From an uncultured Collinsella sp. (lineage in GTDB: Bacteria > Actinomycetota > Coriobacteriia > Coriobacteriales > Coriobacteriaceae), in the NCBI GenBank assembly GCA_958415525.1, contig CATYZE010000020.1:1-41637 (forward strand): 41,637 bases of DNA. Direction: 5' to 3'. Positions 32,452-41,441 of the stretch are shown here, one piece after another; the stretch's first letter is position 1; each line of letters opens with the position of its first letter. The notes under the pieces were generated by a model. It saw only the letters and a program-made list of their open reading frames with translations, searched no databases and was not told where the DNA came from. A program made the position numbers and the translations under genes.

Positions 32452-33211
32452 TCGCACCCTTCTTATCGCTGGTAACTGGAAGATGAACAACGACGTCGCC
32501 GAGGCCGCCAAGCTCGCCGACGAGCTGGCTCAGGCTCTGCCTGAGGTTCCGGCTGGCGTCGAGGTGCTCGTCTGCCCTCCGACCATTGACATCACCACGG
32601 TTCATGACCGCATTCAGGCTGCCCCCATCGCCCTCGGTGCACAGAACGTGTACTGGGAGGCCAAGGGTGCCTTCACCGGTGAGTCCTCTTGCGACATGCT
32701 CAAGTCCGCTGGCTGCACCTACTGCATCATCGGTCACTCCGAGCGTCGCGACTACTTCCACGAGACCGACGAGGATCAGAACAAGAAGGCCAAGGCCCTC
32801 GTTGCCGCCGGTCTTGTTCCCGTCTTCTGCTGCGGCGAGTCCCTCGAGGTCCGCGAGGCTGGCACCTATGTCGAGCACGTCGTGAACCAGGTCAAGGCTG
32901 GCCTTGCCGGTCTTGAGATCACCTGCCCCAAGCAGGTCGTCGTCGCCTACGAGCCCATCTGGGCCATCGGCACCGGCAAGACCGCTACCGCCGAGGACGC
33001 TCAGGAGGTTTGCGGCGCTATCCGTGAGACCCTCAAGGAGATGTTCGGCGAGGAGCTCGCTAACGGCATCCGCGTTCTCTACGGCGGTTCCGCTAAGCCC
33101 GGCAACATTGCCGAGCTCGTTGCCAAGCCTGACGTTGACGGCGCCCTCGTGGGCGGCGCTTCGCTCAAGGCTGCCGACTTCGCCTCTATGGTCGTCAAGG
33201 CAGGCGAGTAG
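32444..33211 (+). CDS. tpiA: Triosephosphate isomerase
   Basis: This enzyme interconverts dihydroxyacetone phosphate and glyceraldehyde-3-phosphate. The 255-residue TIM barrel has the catalytic Lys in IAGNWKMN, the His in IIGHSERR, the Glu in AYEPIWAIGTG, and the phosphate loop YGGSAKPGN. The ATG at 32444 overlaps the pgk stop by 8 bp, and a GGAGG lies upstream inside pgk. Translation is likely coupled. Length is normal. Confidence 0.98.
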   Translation: MPNRTLLIAGNWKMNNDVAEAAKLADELAQALPEVPAGVEVLVCPPTIDITTVHDRIQAAPIALGAQNVYWEAKGAFTGESSCDMLKSAGCTYCIIGHSERRDYFHETDEDQNKKAKALVAAGLVPVFCCGESLEVREAGTYVEHVVNQVKAGLAGLEITCPKQVVVAYEPIWAIGTGKTATAEDAQEVCGAIRETLKEMFGEELANGIRVLYGGSAKPGNIAELVAKPDVDGALVGGASLKAADFASMVVKAGE

Positions 33212-33216
33212 GACAT

Positions 33217-34770
33217 ATGGCACAGCGTCATCTTCCTGCACTCCTGATCATCATGGATGGCTGCGGCCTTGCTCCGGCCGATGGCGAGAACGCCGTCGCC
33301 GCTGCCAAGACGCCCTTCCTTGATAGCCTGTACGAGAAGTATCCTCACACCACGCTCGGTGCTTCGGGCGAGGACGTGGGCCTTCCCGACGGCCAGATGG
33401 GCAACTCTGAGGTGGGTCACCTCAACATCGGTGCCGGCCGCATCGTGTTCCAGGAGCTTTCGCGCATCAACAACGCTATCAAGGACGGCTCCATCGCCAA
33501 GAACGAGGTCTTCGTCAAGGCTATGGACGACGTCAAGGCCGAAGGCAAGACCCTCCACCTCATGGGCCTTATGAGCCCTGGCGGTGTTCATTCTCACATG
33601 AACCACGTCGAGGCTCTGGTCAAGATGGCTGCCCAGCATGGCGTCAAGACCGTTCGCGTCCACGCCTTCATGGATGGCCGCGACGTCGACCCGCAGTCCG
33701 GTGCCGGCTACATGAGCGAGTTCTGCGCCTTCCTGGCTAAGATCTCCGAGGAGACCGGTTGCGACGCTCGCGTTGCCACCGTTTCGGGCCGCTATTGGGC
33801 CATGGACCGCGACAACCGTTGGGAGCGCATCCAGCGCGCCTACGACGTCATGGTCAACGCGTCCGATGCCGATACCGACCCCGTTGCCGGTATCAAGGCC
33901 TACTACGAGAAGGATCCGCGCGGCGACGAGTTCGTCGAGCCCTTCGCTGCCCACAACGAGGGCATTCACGAGGGCGACGCGGCCATCTTCTTCAACTTCC
34001 GTCCCGACCGCGCTCGTCAGATGACCCGCGTGTTCACGGACAAGGAGTTCGACGGCTTTGAGCGCGAGCAAATTAAGCTTTCGCACTTTGTGACGATGAC
34101 CGAGTACGATCCGACGTTTGACGTCGAGGTCGCCTTCCCCAAGACGTTCCCCGAGAACGTTCTGGCCGACGTTATCGCCGCCAACGGCCTGAAGCAGCTG
34201 CACACCGCCGAGACTGAGAAGTACGCCCATGTGACGTTCTTCCTCAACGGCGGCATCGAGGAGCCCAAGGAGGGCGAGGAGCGCGTGCTCGTCGCTTCCC
34301 CCAAGGTCGCTACCTACGATCTGCAGCCCGAGATGAGTGCTCCCGAGGTTACCGAGAAGCTCGTCGCCGCCATCAACGAGGATCGCGCTGATTTCTACAT
34401 CGTGAACTTCGCGAACTGCGACATGGTTGGTCACACCGGTGTCTTCGACGCCGCCGTTAAGGCCGTCGAGGCTGTTGACGATGCTCTGTCCAAGGTTGTC
34501 CCGGCGATTCTCGCTAAGGGCGGCTTTGCGCTGATTACCGCCGACCATGGCAACGCCGATCACATGTTTGACGTTGCTTCCGACGGTTCCAAGCATCCGT
34601 TTACGGCCCACACCACCAACCGCGTGCCGTTCATCATCGTTGATGAGAAGGCACAGCTCACCGGTATCGAGGACGGCCGTCTTTCCGATATCGCTCCGAC
34701 CATGCTCACCATGGCTGGTATTGAGCCTTCCGCCGAGATGACGGGCCGCGTGCTCGCCACCGAGGCATAA
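33217..34770 (+). CDS. gpmI: 2,3-bisphosphoglycerate-independent phosphoglycerate mutase
   Basis: This manganese-dependent enzyme interconverts 3- and 2-phosphoglycerate. The 517-residue product has MDGCGLAP with the metal-binding Asp14, the phospho-Ser nucleophile Ser64 in GNSEVGHLN, the FMDGRDVDP and RYWAMDRDNRW substrate segments, and TADHGNADHM near the C-terminus. It starts 5 bp after tpiA with only a weak ribosome site, so coupling is likely. Enolase, the next enzyme, is not in this window. A strong terminator ends the gap-pgk-tpi-gpmI group. Confidence 0.98.
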   Translation: MAQRHLPALLIIMDGCGLAPADGENAVAAAKTPFLDSLYEKYPHTTLGASGEDVGLPDGQMGNSEVGHLNIGAGRIVFQELSRINNAIKDGSIAKNEVFVKAMDDVKAEGKTLHLMGLMSPGGVHSHMNHVEALVKMAAQHGVKTVRVHAFMDGRDVDPQSGAGYMSEFCAFLAKISEETGCDARVATVSGRYWAMDRDNRWERIQRAYDVMVNASDADTDPVAGIKAYYEKDPRGDEFVEPFAAHNEGIHEGDAAIFFNFRPDRARQMTRVFTDKEFDGFEREQIKLSHFVTMTEYDPTFDVEVAFPKTFPENVLADVIAANGLKQLHTAETEKYAHVTFFLNGGIEEPKEGEERVLVASPKVATYDLQPEMSAPEVTEKLVAAINEDRADFYIVNFANCDMVGHTGVFDAAVKAVEAVDDALSKVVPAILAKGGFALITADHGNADHMFDVASDGSKHPFTAHTTNRVPFIIVDEKAQLTGIEDGRLSDIAPTMLTMAGIEPSAEMTGRVLATEA

Positions 34771-34795
34771 GAGAAAACAAGCACCGTTTTCTAGT

Positions 34796-34830
34796 AAGGG
34801 GGTTGTCCACAACCGGACAACCCCCTTTTT
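34796..34830 (+). terminator. Rho-independent terminator after gpmI
   Basis: A perfect 11-bp stem (34798-34808 with 34815-34825), a 6-nt loop, and five T (34826-34830). Confidence 0.93.
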
Positions 34831-34889
34831 GGTATTTCTGCCATTTCCACCCCGTCCTTGAGTGGCAGGTAGGGGAGAGCGGGGGATTG

Positions 34890-34898
34890 TGGTACAGT
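34890..34898 (+). promoter_or_regulatory. Possible extended -10 box for secG
   Basis: TGGTACAGT fits the TGnTATAAT pattern loosely and lies about 37 bp before secG. No convincing -35 box is seen. Confidence 0.25.
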
Positions 34899-34934
34899 AC
34901 TGGAGTTTGAACTGTTCTATTAAGGAGCTTATCT

Positions 34935-35189
34935 ATGGGTCCGTTCCAGATTCTTCTGTTTGTCGTTTGGGCTGTCTCTGCCGTGGCGCTGACGATTCTC
35001 GTCCTGATGCATTCCGGTAAGGGCACCGGCGTTTCGGATATGATCGCTAGCTCGCTGTATAACTCCAGCTCTGCCACGGGCGTCATGGAGCAGAACCTCG
35101 ATCGCCTGACGGTAATTATGGCCGTTGTTTTTGCCGTGTGCGTCGTCCTGTGCATGTTCTTCTTCCCGCAGGGCATCGTCGGCTACTAA
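34935..35189 (+). CDS. secG: Preprotein translocase subunit SecG
   Basis: SecG is a small accessory subunit of the SecYEG export channel. The 84-residue product has two hydrophobic segments (about 4-24 and 58-78), joined by a hydrophilic loop with the conserved LMHSGKGTGVSDM stretch that follows helix one in the family. The ATG at 34935 follows TAAGGAG. Its place after the glycolytic genes is the common actinobacterial order, and terminators on both sides suggest a single-gene transcript. Confidence 0.93.
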   Translation: MGPFQILLFVVWAVSAVALTILVLMHSGKGTGVSDMIASSLYNSSSATGVMEQNLDRLTVIMAVVFAVCVVLCMFFFPQGIVGY

Positions 35190-35214
35190 GCATCGGCGTA
35201 TATACGTTTGCAAT

Positions 35215-35245
35215 GGGTCTCGCAGGTGCGGGACCCTTTTTGTTT
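35215..35245 (+). terminator. Rho-independent terminator after secG
   Basis: A 9-bp stem with one G-U pair (35215-35223 with 35228-35236) closes an AGGT tetraloop and is followed by TTTTTGTTT. Confidence 0.9.
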
Positions 35246-35354
35246 ACATATTTGTAACAGAGTCAAAATATCCCCACATACTTCGCCCAACTAAAGAAAT
35301 TCTCGACCGTTAACCGGAATTAGCCCCAAATCGTGCATAAAATGCGCTACTGTA

Positions 35355-35383
35355 TTGCAAAACGTTGGTCCGTTGTGCATAAC
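35355..35383 (+). promoter_or_regulatory. Candidate promoter of the second transporter operon
   Basis: TTGCAA (35355-35360) and CATAAC (35378-35383) lie exactly 17 nt apart. AAAACGTT (35359-35366) overlaps the -35 box. The leader to the start codon would be about 93 nt and includes the perfect palindrome GACATATGTC at 35432-35441. The rest of the 293-nt gap after the secG terminator shows nothing recognisable. Confidence 0.4.
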
Positions 35384-35482
35384 CAGCCATAGCAGCGGGC
35401 GGCGTTTTGATGGTTCGGATCGGATTGTCTCGACATATGTCCGACTGAACATTTCTTTGTCCTATCTCATAAGGAGGATGGC

Positions 35483-37159
35483 ATGGCTGATTCTATGTTC
35501 CACCAGCCCGTTATGGGTCGTCGCGCCTTTGTTGGCGGCACCCTTGCTGCGAGCTCCATGGCTTTTCTTGCCGCATGCGGCAAGAAGGGCGGCGACACTT
35601 CCGGTTCTGAGTCCGGTTCGACGCTGAACTTCTACATCAACAACCCGGTCTGCATCGACCCCTACAATGTCCAGGAGGACCAGGGCACTCAGGTTAACTA
35701 CCAGCTGTTCGACGCTCTGACCTCTTATGACGCCGAGAAGGGCAAGATTGTCCCGCTGGCTTGCGAGTCCTTCGAGGCCAACGACGACGCCACCGAGTTC
35801 ACCTTCAAGATCAAGAAGGCCAAGTTCCACAACGGTGACGACGTTACCTCCAAGTCCTTCAAGCTCGCTTGGGAACGTCTGGTCAACACCAAGTCGGCTA
35901 TCGCTACCGAGTACGGCCCTTCCGAGGTCTCCTATCACCTTTCCATGGTCGAGGGCTATGACGACCTGCTTGCCGGTAACGCAACCGAGCTCAGCGGTGT
36001 TACTTGCCCCGACGATGAGACCCTCGTCGTCAAGCTGTCTTCCGCTTACGCCGACTTCCCCTTCGTCGCCTCTCACCCGGCCCTGTCCCCGGTTCCCGAG
36101 TGCGCCGAGTCCGATGTTAAGAGCTTCTACCTTGCCCCGATCGGTAACGGCCCGTTCATGATGGACGGCAAGTGGGAGGATGGTCAGGAGATCAACCTCA
36201 AGAAGTTCGACGATTACTATGGCGACAAGGCCAAGATCGATGGCATCCACTTCCAGGTCATCAAGGACATGGAGACCGCCTACAAGGAGTTCCAGGCCGG
36301 TAACCTCGATATCTGCGACGTTCCCGTTGCTCAGATCGACGCTGCCAAGAAGGATCGCGGCGTGTCCAAGGACGGCTACACCATGGGTGACGGCGAGCAC
36401 ATGCTGCTCGGCGCCGAGCCTTCCACCTACTACCTGACCTGCAACAACACGGCCGAGCCGTTCAACAACGCCGACCTGCGTAGGGGCATCTCCCTGGCCA
36501 TTAACCGTGAGGCCATCTGCAAGACCATCTTCAAGGGTACCCGTACCCCCGCCGACGGCATTGTTCCTCCGGGCATCGATGGCTACAAGGAGGGCGCATG
36601 GGAGTTCTGCGCCTACGACGTCGACAAGGCCAACGAGTACCTCGACAAGGTTGCTCCCGCTGGCGCTAACGGCGATCGTGGCATTAACGTTACCCTTTCC
36701 TACAACCAGGACGGTGGCCACAAGGAGATCATGGAGTCCATCATCGGTGACCTCGCCAAGGTGGGCGTTACCGCTACTTCCGATACCCCTGAGTGGTCTG
36801 CCCTGCTCGAGCAGTACCAGAACTTCAACTATCAGTTCGGTCGTCTGGGCTGGATTGCCGACTACCCGATCATGGACAACTTCCTGTATCCGCTGTTCCA
36901 CTCCGACTCCCTCGGTGGCGACAACCGCTCCGGTTACAACAACCCCGAGTTCGACGCCAAGGTCGACGAGGCTCGTACCACGGTTGACGACGAAGAGCGC
37001 GTCGCTAAGATGCAGGAGGCCGACGCAATGGTCGCTGCCGACTGCCCGGTCATCCCGGTGATGTTCTACACGCACACCATCGCCGGCTCCGATCGCATCA
37101 AGCACCTCTATGTCGATCCGCAGAAGCACGCCGATCTGGGTACCGCTGAGCTCGCCTAA
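35483..37159 (+). CDS. Peptide-type ABC transporter solute-binding lipoprotein (family 5)
   Basis: This is a second family 5 binding protein, heading a full five-gene importer, so oligopeptide or dipeptide uptake is the default reading. The 558-residue product has a Tat-like GRRAFVGG motif (12-19), a hydrophobic stretch, and a lipobox LAAC with Cys32. The mature part carries the family 5 fold, with YQLFDALTSYD near its start. The ATG at 35483 follows AAGGAGG. Codon bias is strong, which suggests high expression. A hairpin separates it from the permease gene, as in the first transporter cluster. Confidence 0.93.
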   Translation: MADSMFHQPVMGRRAFVGGTLAASSMAFLAACGKKGGDTSGSESGSTLNFYINNPVCIDPYNVQEDQGTQVNYQLFDALTSYDAEKGKIVPLACESFEANDDATEFTFKIKKAKFHNGDDVTSKSFKLAWERLVNTKSAIATEYGPSEVSYHLSMVEGYDDLLAGNATELSGVTCPDDETLVVKLSSAYADFPFVASHPALSPVPECAESDVKSFYLAPIGNGPFMMDGKWEDGQEINLKKFDDYYGDKAKIDGIHFQVIKDMETAYKEFQAGNLDICDVPVAQIDAAKKDRGVSKDGYTMGDGEHMLLGAEPSTYYLTCNNTAEPFNNADLRRGISLAINREAICKTIFKGTRTPADGIVPPGIDGYKEGAWEFCAYDVDKANEYLDKVAPAGANGDRGINVTLSYNQDGGHKEIMESIIGDLAKVGVTATSDTPEWSALLEQYQNFNYQFGRLGWIADYPIMDNFLYPLFHSDSLGGDNRSGYNNPEFDAKVDEARTTVDDEERVAKMQEADAMVAADCPVIPVMFYTHTIAGSDRIKHLYVDPQKHADLGTAELA

Positions 37160-37255
37160 GAGTTTGCAGCTTCCGTGAGGGTCAAGTATTTACGTAGACC
37201 TCATGGGAAACATACAGTTCTCCCTAACCTGGGGTAAACTGGCTGATGGTAATTT

Positions 37256-37289
37256 TGGGATGCCGGTCTGGCGATCGGCATCCCATTTA
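37256..37289 (+). terminator. Intra-operon hairpin between binding protein and permease
   Basis: A perfect 10-bp stem (37256-37265 with 37276-37285) with a 10-nt loop is followed by TTTAGG. A weaker imperfect hairpin (about 37174-37206) comes earlier in the same gap. Both could limit readthrough to the permease genes. Confidence 0.6.
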
Positions 37290-37315
37290 GGTTAATCCCT
37301 AGATAGGGGAGTGGT

Positions 37316-38353
37316 ATGGGTAAGTACATCGTTAAACGTGTGCTTCAGTTCATCCCGGTATTTTTGGGCGTCACGCTGATTCTGTTCGCCCTCCAGAATA
37401 TCGTGCCGGGAGATCCGATCAAGCTGATCGGTGGAGACAAGGCTCTGTCCCCCGAGGTAGAGCTTCAGCTTCGCGTGCGCTATCACCTGGTCCAGACGGA
37501 CGAGGACGGCAACGCGATTCTTGACGAGAACGGCGACCCCGTTCAAACGTCGCTCGTGGACCGTTACTTGTATTACATGAACGGCCTGCTTCATGGCGAT
37601 CTGGGCAATTCGTACCAGCGCAAGCTGCCGGTTACGGAAATCTTTGCCCAGAAGTATCCGTATACGGTCAAACTTGCCGCGTGCGCCATCGTGCTCGAGG
37701 CAATCATGGGTATCGGTGCGGGTATCATTTCGGCGGTTAAGCGTTATTCCTTCTGGGATATTTTGGTAACGCTCACCACGTCGATCCTCGTTGCTGTTCC
37801 GGCCTTCTGGCTCGGTATGTTGCTGCAGCTGTTCTTTGGCGTCATTCTCAAGGATGCCACCGGCGGTGCATTCTCCATGCCGATCTCGGGTGCCGGCGGT
37901 GCCAGCTCTCAGTATCAGGATTGGATGCACTATGTGCTTCCGACCATTACGCTGGCTTCGGTTTCGACCGCTTATGCTGCCCGCATTATGCGCTCGCAGC
38001 TGCTTGACGTCATGAACCAGGATTACATCCGTACGGCAAAGGCCAAGGGTCTCTCCAATCGCGCGATCATCGTCAAGCATGCGCTTAAGAATGCACTCAT
38101 CCCCGTCGTTACCTATATCGGTGTCGACTTTGGTGGCATGCTTTCGGGCGCCATCCTGACCGAGACGGTCTTTAACTGGCCCGGTATCGGCTATGAGGTC
38201 TATCGCGCCATTAGCATGCGTGACTGGCCCATCGTTATGGGCGGCGTTACGCTCATCGTCGTCGTCGTCATGGTGATCAACCTGCTCGTCGACATCAGCT
38301 ATGCATTCCTCGACCCGCGTATCCGCCTTGGCGGTCCGTCGGATAAGGCCTAA
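37316..38353 (+). CDS. Peptide ABC transporter permease, OppB/DppB type
   Basis: This is one of the two membrane permeases of the second importer. The 345-residue product starts MGKYIVKRVLQFIPVF, has about six hydrophobic segments, a periplasmic-type loop after helix one that is longer than in the first cluster's permease (residues about 45-100), and the ATPase-contact loop QDYIRTAKAKGLSNRAI. The ATG at 37316 follows TAGGGGAGTGG. It is 14 bp from the next permease gene. Confidence 0.95.
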   Translation: MGKYIVKRVLQFIPVFLGVTLILFALQNIVPGDPIKLIGGDKALSPEVELQLRVRYHLVQTDEDGNAILDENGDPVQTSLVDRYLYYMNGLLHGDLGNSYQRKLPVTEIFAQKYPYTVKLAACAIVLEAIMGIGAGIISAVKRYSFWDILVTLTTSILVAVPAFWLGMLLQLFFGVILKDATGGAFSMPISGAGGASSQYQDWMHYVLPTITLASVSTAYAARIMRSQLLDVMNQDYIRTAKAKGLSNRAIIVKHALKNALIPVVTYIGVDFGGMLSGAILTETVFNWPGIGYEVYRAISMRDWPIVMGGVTLIVVVVMVINLLVDISYAFLDPRIRLGGPSDKA

Positions 38354-38367
38354 GGGAGGTACGTCTC

Positions 38368-39303
38368 ATGCAGGAAACTGATTCTCAGTCTCAGGAGCAG
38401 GCTACCGCCACCAAGGCCGCATCTGCTCCCGCCAAGTCCCGCACGCTGTGGGGCGACGCTTTTAAGCGTCTTCGTAAGAACAAGCTCGCCGTTATCGGTG
38501 TCTGCTGGATTATCATCGTCGTTTTGGTTGCCCTGACCGCAGATCTGTGGGCTAAGCCCTGGCTCGGTTCGCCGACGGCTTCCGACTCGACCACCATGGC
38601 CGAGACGTCGCTGCTGGCTCCGTGTGCCGAGCACCCGTTTGGCACCGACGCCCTTGGCCGTGACATTCTCGTCCGCGTTATCTACGGTGCACGTGTTTCG
38701 CTTTCCGTCGGTATTATGGCCACCGCGATCTCCACGGTGATCGGTCTGGTCATGGGTGCTCTGGCCGGTTTCTATGGCGGCATCTGGGATACGATCATCA
38801 TGCGCTGTGCGGATATCTTCCTGGCGTTCCCGTACGTGCTGTTCGTTGTCGCCATGATCGCCGTTATCGGCCGTGGTCTTCAGAATGTTTTTATCGCCAT
38901 CGGTATTCTCGGCTGGCCTTCGATTGCGCGCGTCTTCCGATCCGCGATCCTGACGGTCAAGGAAAACGACTATGTTGACGCTGCGCGCGCGATGGGTGCA
39001 TCTGATGCTCGCATCGTCGTGCGTCACATCTTCCCGAACTCCGTTGCCTCCATCGTCGTCTACGCGACTATGAACATTGGTGGCGCCATTCTGACCGAGT
39101 CCGCTTTGTCCTTCCTCGGCATGGGCGTTATTCCGCCTACGCCTTCGTGGGGCTCCATGATTCAGGACGGTCAGCAGTATCTCCTGACTGCTCCCTGGAT
39201 GATGATCATGCCCGGTCTGGCAATTCTCTCGACGGTGCTCGCTTTCACCCTGCTGGGTGACGGTCTGCGCGACGCCCTCGACGTCAAGATGAAGGACGCA
39301 TAA
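38368..39303 (+). CDS. Peptide ABC transporter permease, OppC/DppC type
   Basis: This is the second membrane permease of the importer. The 311-residue product has a hydrophilic Gln/Ser/Ala-rich N-terminal tail of about 30 residues, then the DppC-type membrane domain with HPFGTDALGRDI after helix one and the contact loop NDYVDAARAMGASDARI. Unlike the first cluster's DppC-like protein, it has no ATPase attached. The ATG at 38368 follows GGGAGG, and oppD-type coding starts 2 bp after its stop. Confidence 0.95.
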   Translation: MQETDSQSQEQATATKAASAPAKSRTLWGDAFKRLRKNKLAVIGVCWIIIVVLVALTADLWAKPWLGSPTASDSTTMAETSLLAPCAEHPFGTDALGRDILVRVIYGARVSLSVGIMATAISTVIGLVMGALAGFYGGIWDTIIMRCADIFLAFPYVLFVVAMIAVIGRGLQNVFIAIGILGWPSIARVFRSAILTVKENDYVDAARAMGASDARIVVRHIFPNSVASIVVYATMNIGGAILTESALSFLGMGVIPPTPSWGSMIQDGQQYLLTAPWMMIMPGLAILSTVLAFTLLGDGLRDALDVKMKDA

Positions 39304-39305
39304 GG

Positions 39306-40397
39306 ATGAAGAAGAACAAGAACTATGTGGACCTGAAGGACCAGCCGGTTCCCGAGGGCCAGCATCTGCTCGAGGTCGATGACCTTAAGATGTATTTCCA
39401 CACCGAGGATGGCGTCGTTCGCGCTGTCGACGGTGTCTCCTACACGCTCGATCGCGGTGAGACCCTGGGCGTCGTCGGCGAGTCCGGCTCCGGTAAGTCC
39501 GTGACCGCCATGACCATCATGGGCCTTATCTCGATGCCTCCGGGAAAGATTGAGGGCGGTGACGTTCGCTACCGCGGCCGTTCTATCCTCGAGATGACTG
39601 AGGAAGAGATGCAGCACATTCGCGGTAACGATATCGCGATGATCTTCCAGGATCCTATGACCTCCCTGAACCCGGTCTACAAGATCGGCAAGCAGGTGGG
39701 CGAGGGCCTTCGTCTGCACCGTGGTTACTCCAAGCAGGAGGCGCTCAAGCGCGCCACCGAGCTTTTGGACCTCGTCGGTATTCCCGAGCCCGAGAAGCGC
39801 GTCAACGAGTATCCGCACCAGTTCTCCGGCGGTATGCGTCAGCGCGTCATGATCGCCATGGCTCTTGCCTGCGACCCCGATATTCTGATTGCCGACGAGC
39901 CCACGACTGCTCTGGACGTTACCATCCAGGCTCAGATTATCGAGCTCATGCAGGAGATGCAGCAGAAGAACGGCAACGCCATCATCATGATCACCCACGA
40001 CCTGGGTGTTGTCGCCGATATGGCCGATAAGATCATGGTTATGTACGCCGGCCGTCCCGTCGAGTTCGGTACTGCTGAGGAAATCTTCTACGAGAGCCGC
40101 CATCCCTACACCTGGGGTCTTATTCGTTCCATTCCGGAGCAGGCCATCGAGGAGAAGAAGCCGCTTACGCCGATTCACGGCAACCCGCCTTCGCTCATGA
40201 ACCTGCCTGAGGGTTGCGTCTTCTCTCCTCGCTGCCCCTATGCGACGGACAAGTGCCGCAAGCAGCGCCCCGAGCGCGTTGTCACTGAGTCTGGTCACTA
40301 CTCTGCGTGCCACTACTCCGGTGACCCCGAGTTCCTCAAGAACGCTCCTGAGACGTCCCGTACGCGCAAGGATTCCAAGAAGGGAGGCGAGGCGTAA
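39306..40397 (+). CDS. Peptide ABC transporter ATP-binding protein, OppD/DppD type
   Basis: This is an ATPase that pairs with the following OppF-type protein to power import. The 363-residue product has Walker A GESGSGKS (58-65), signature FSGGMRQR, Walker B ILIADEPTTALD, and the C-terminal oligopeptide-transporter extension with the Cys-containing CVFSPRCPYATDKC. The ATG at 39306 is 2 bp after the permease stop, and its stop abuts the next ATG, so translation is tightly coupled. Confidence 0.96.
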   Translation: MKKNKNYVDLKDQPVPEGQHLLEVDDLKMYFHTEDGVVRAVDGVSYTLDRGETLGVVGESGSGKSVTAMTIMGLISMPPGKIEGGDVRYRGRSILEMTEEEMQHIRGNDIAMIFQDPMTSLNPVYKIGKQVGEGLRLHRGYSKQEALKRATELLDLVGIPEPEKRVNEYPHQFSGGMRQRVMIAMALACDPDILIADEPTTALDVTIQAQIIELMQEMQQKNGNAIIMITHDLGVVADMADKIMVMYAGRPVEFGTAEEIFYESRHPYTWGLIRSIPEQAIEEKKPLTPIHGNPPSLMNLPEGCVFSPRCPYATDKCRKQRPERVVTESGHYSACHYSGDPEFLKNAPETSRTRKDSKKGGEA

Positions 40398-41426
40398 ATG
40401 GCAGACAATAACGAGCGTACTCCGCTGCTGAAGGTCGAGCACCTCTCTAAGGAGTTCCCCGCAGAGTCCGGCATGTTCGCCAAGCGTTTTTCCAAGCGCG
40501 TCGTCTCTGCTGTAAATGACATCTCTTTTGAGATTTATCCGGGCGAGACCTTTGGTCTGGTCGGCGAGTCTGGTTGCGGTAAGTCCACCACGGGCCGCAC
40601 CATCATGCGTCTGACCAAGCCGACTGCCGGTAAGGTGTTCTTCCAGGGCAAAGATGTTGCCGAGATGAGCAAGCATGAGATCAAGGACATGCGTCGCGAG
40701 ATGCAGTTTATCTTCCAGGATCCTTACGCTTCGCTCAATCCTCGTATGACCATTGGCGAGATCGTCTCCGAGCCCATGACCATTCATGGCGTGGGTACCA
40801 AGGAGGAGCGCATCGAGCGCGTTCGCGAGCTGCTGGACGTCGTCGGCCTGAACCCCGAGCACATCAACCGCTATCCGCACGAGTTTTCGGGCGGCCAGCG
40901 TCAGCGTGTCGGCATCGCTCGCGCGTTCGCTCTGAAGCCCAAGCTGATCATCTGTGACGAGCCGGTTTCTGCTTTGGACGTGTCCATTCAGGCTCAGGTC
41001 CTGAACCTGCTTAAGGAGCTCCAGGACAAGTTTGGTACCGCGTACCTGTTTATTGCCCACGATCTCTCTGTCGTGCAGCACATCTCCGACCGCGTTGCCG
41101 TTATGTATTTGGGCAAGATGGTCGAGGTTTCGGACTGGAAGACGCTCTACAGTGAGCCGCACCACCCGTACACGCAGTCGCTGCTGTCTGCCGTGCCGGT
41201 TCCCGATCCGGATATCCAGAAGACTCGTAAGCGCATCATCCTCGCCGGCGATCCGCCGTCACCGCTGGATCCGCCGACCGGCTGCCGTTTCCACACGCGC
41301 TGCCCGATCGCGCAGGGCATCTGCTCCGAGAAGCTTCCCGAGTTTAAGGAAGTCGCTCCGGGCCACTGCTGCGCGTGCCACTTCGCCGAGCCGTTCCCGA
41401 TCAAGGAATCGCACATCGACCTGTAG
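40398..41426 (+). CDS. Peptide ABC transporter ATP-binding protein, OppF/DppF type
   Basis: This is the second ATPase of the canonical importer. The 342-residue product has Walker A GESGCGKS (56-63), an FSGGQRQRV signature, Walker B LIICDEP, and the C-terminal extension with CRFHTRCPIAQGIC. It is about 65 residues longer than the OppF-type protein of the first cluster, which lacks that extension. The ATG at 40398 directly follows the previous stop, with GGGAGG just inside it. The operon ends here, followed by a large nested inverted repeat. Confidence 0.96.
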   Translation: MADNNERTPLLKVEHLSKEFPAESGMFAKRFSKRVVSAVNDISFEIYPGETFGLVGESGCGKSTTGRTIMRLTKPTAGKVFFQGKDVAEMSKHEIKDMRREMQFIFQDPYASLNPRMTIGEIVSEPMTIHGVGTKEERIERVRELLDVVGLNPEHINRYPHEFSGGQRQRVGIARAFALKPKLIICDEPVSALDVSIQAQVLNLLKELQDKFGTAYLFIAHDLSVVQHISDRVAVMYLGKMVEVSDWKTLYSEPHHPYTQSLLSAVPVPDPDIQKTRKRIILAGDPPSPLDPPTGCRFHTRCPIAQGICSEKLPEFKEVAPGHCCACHFAEPFPIKESHIDL

Positions 41427-41441
41427 CCGGTTGTTCTTGTT

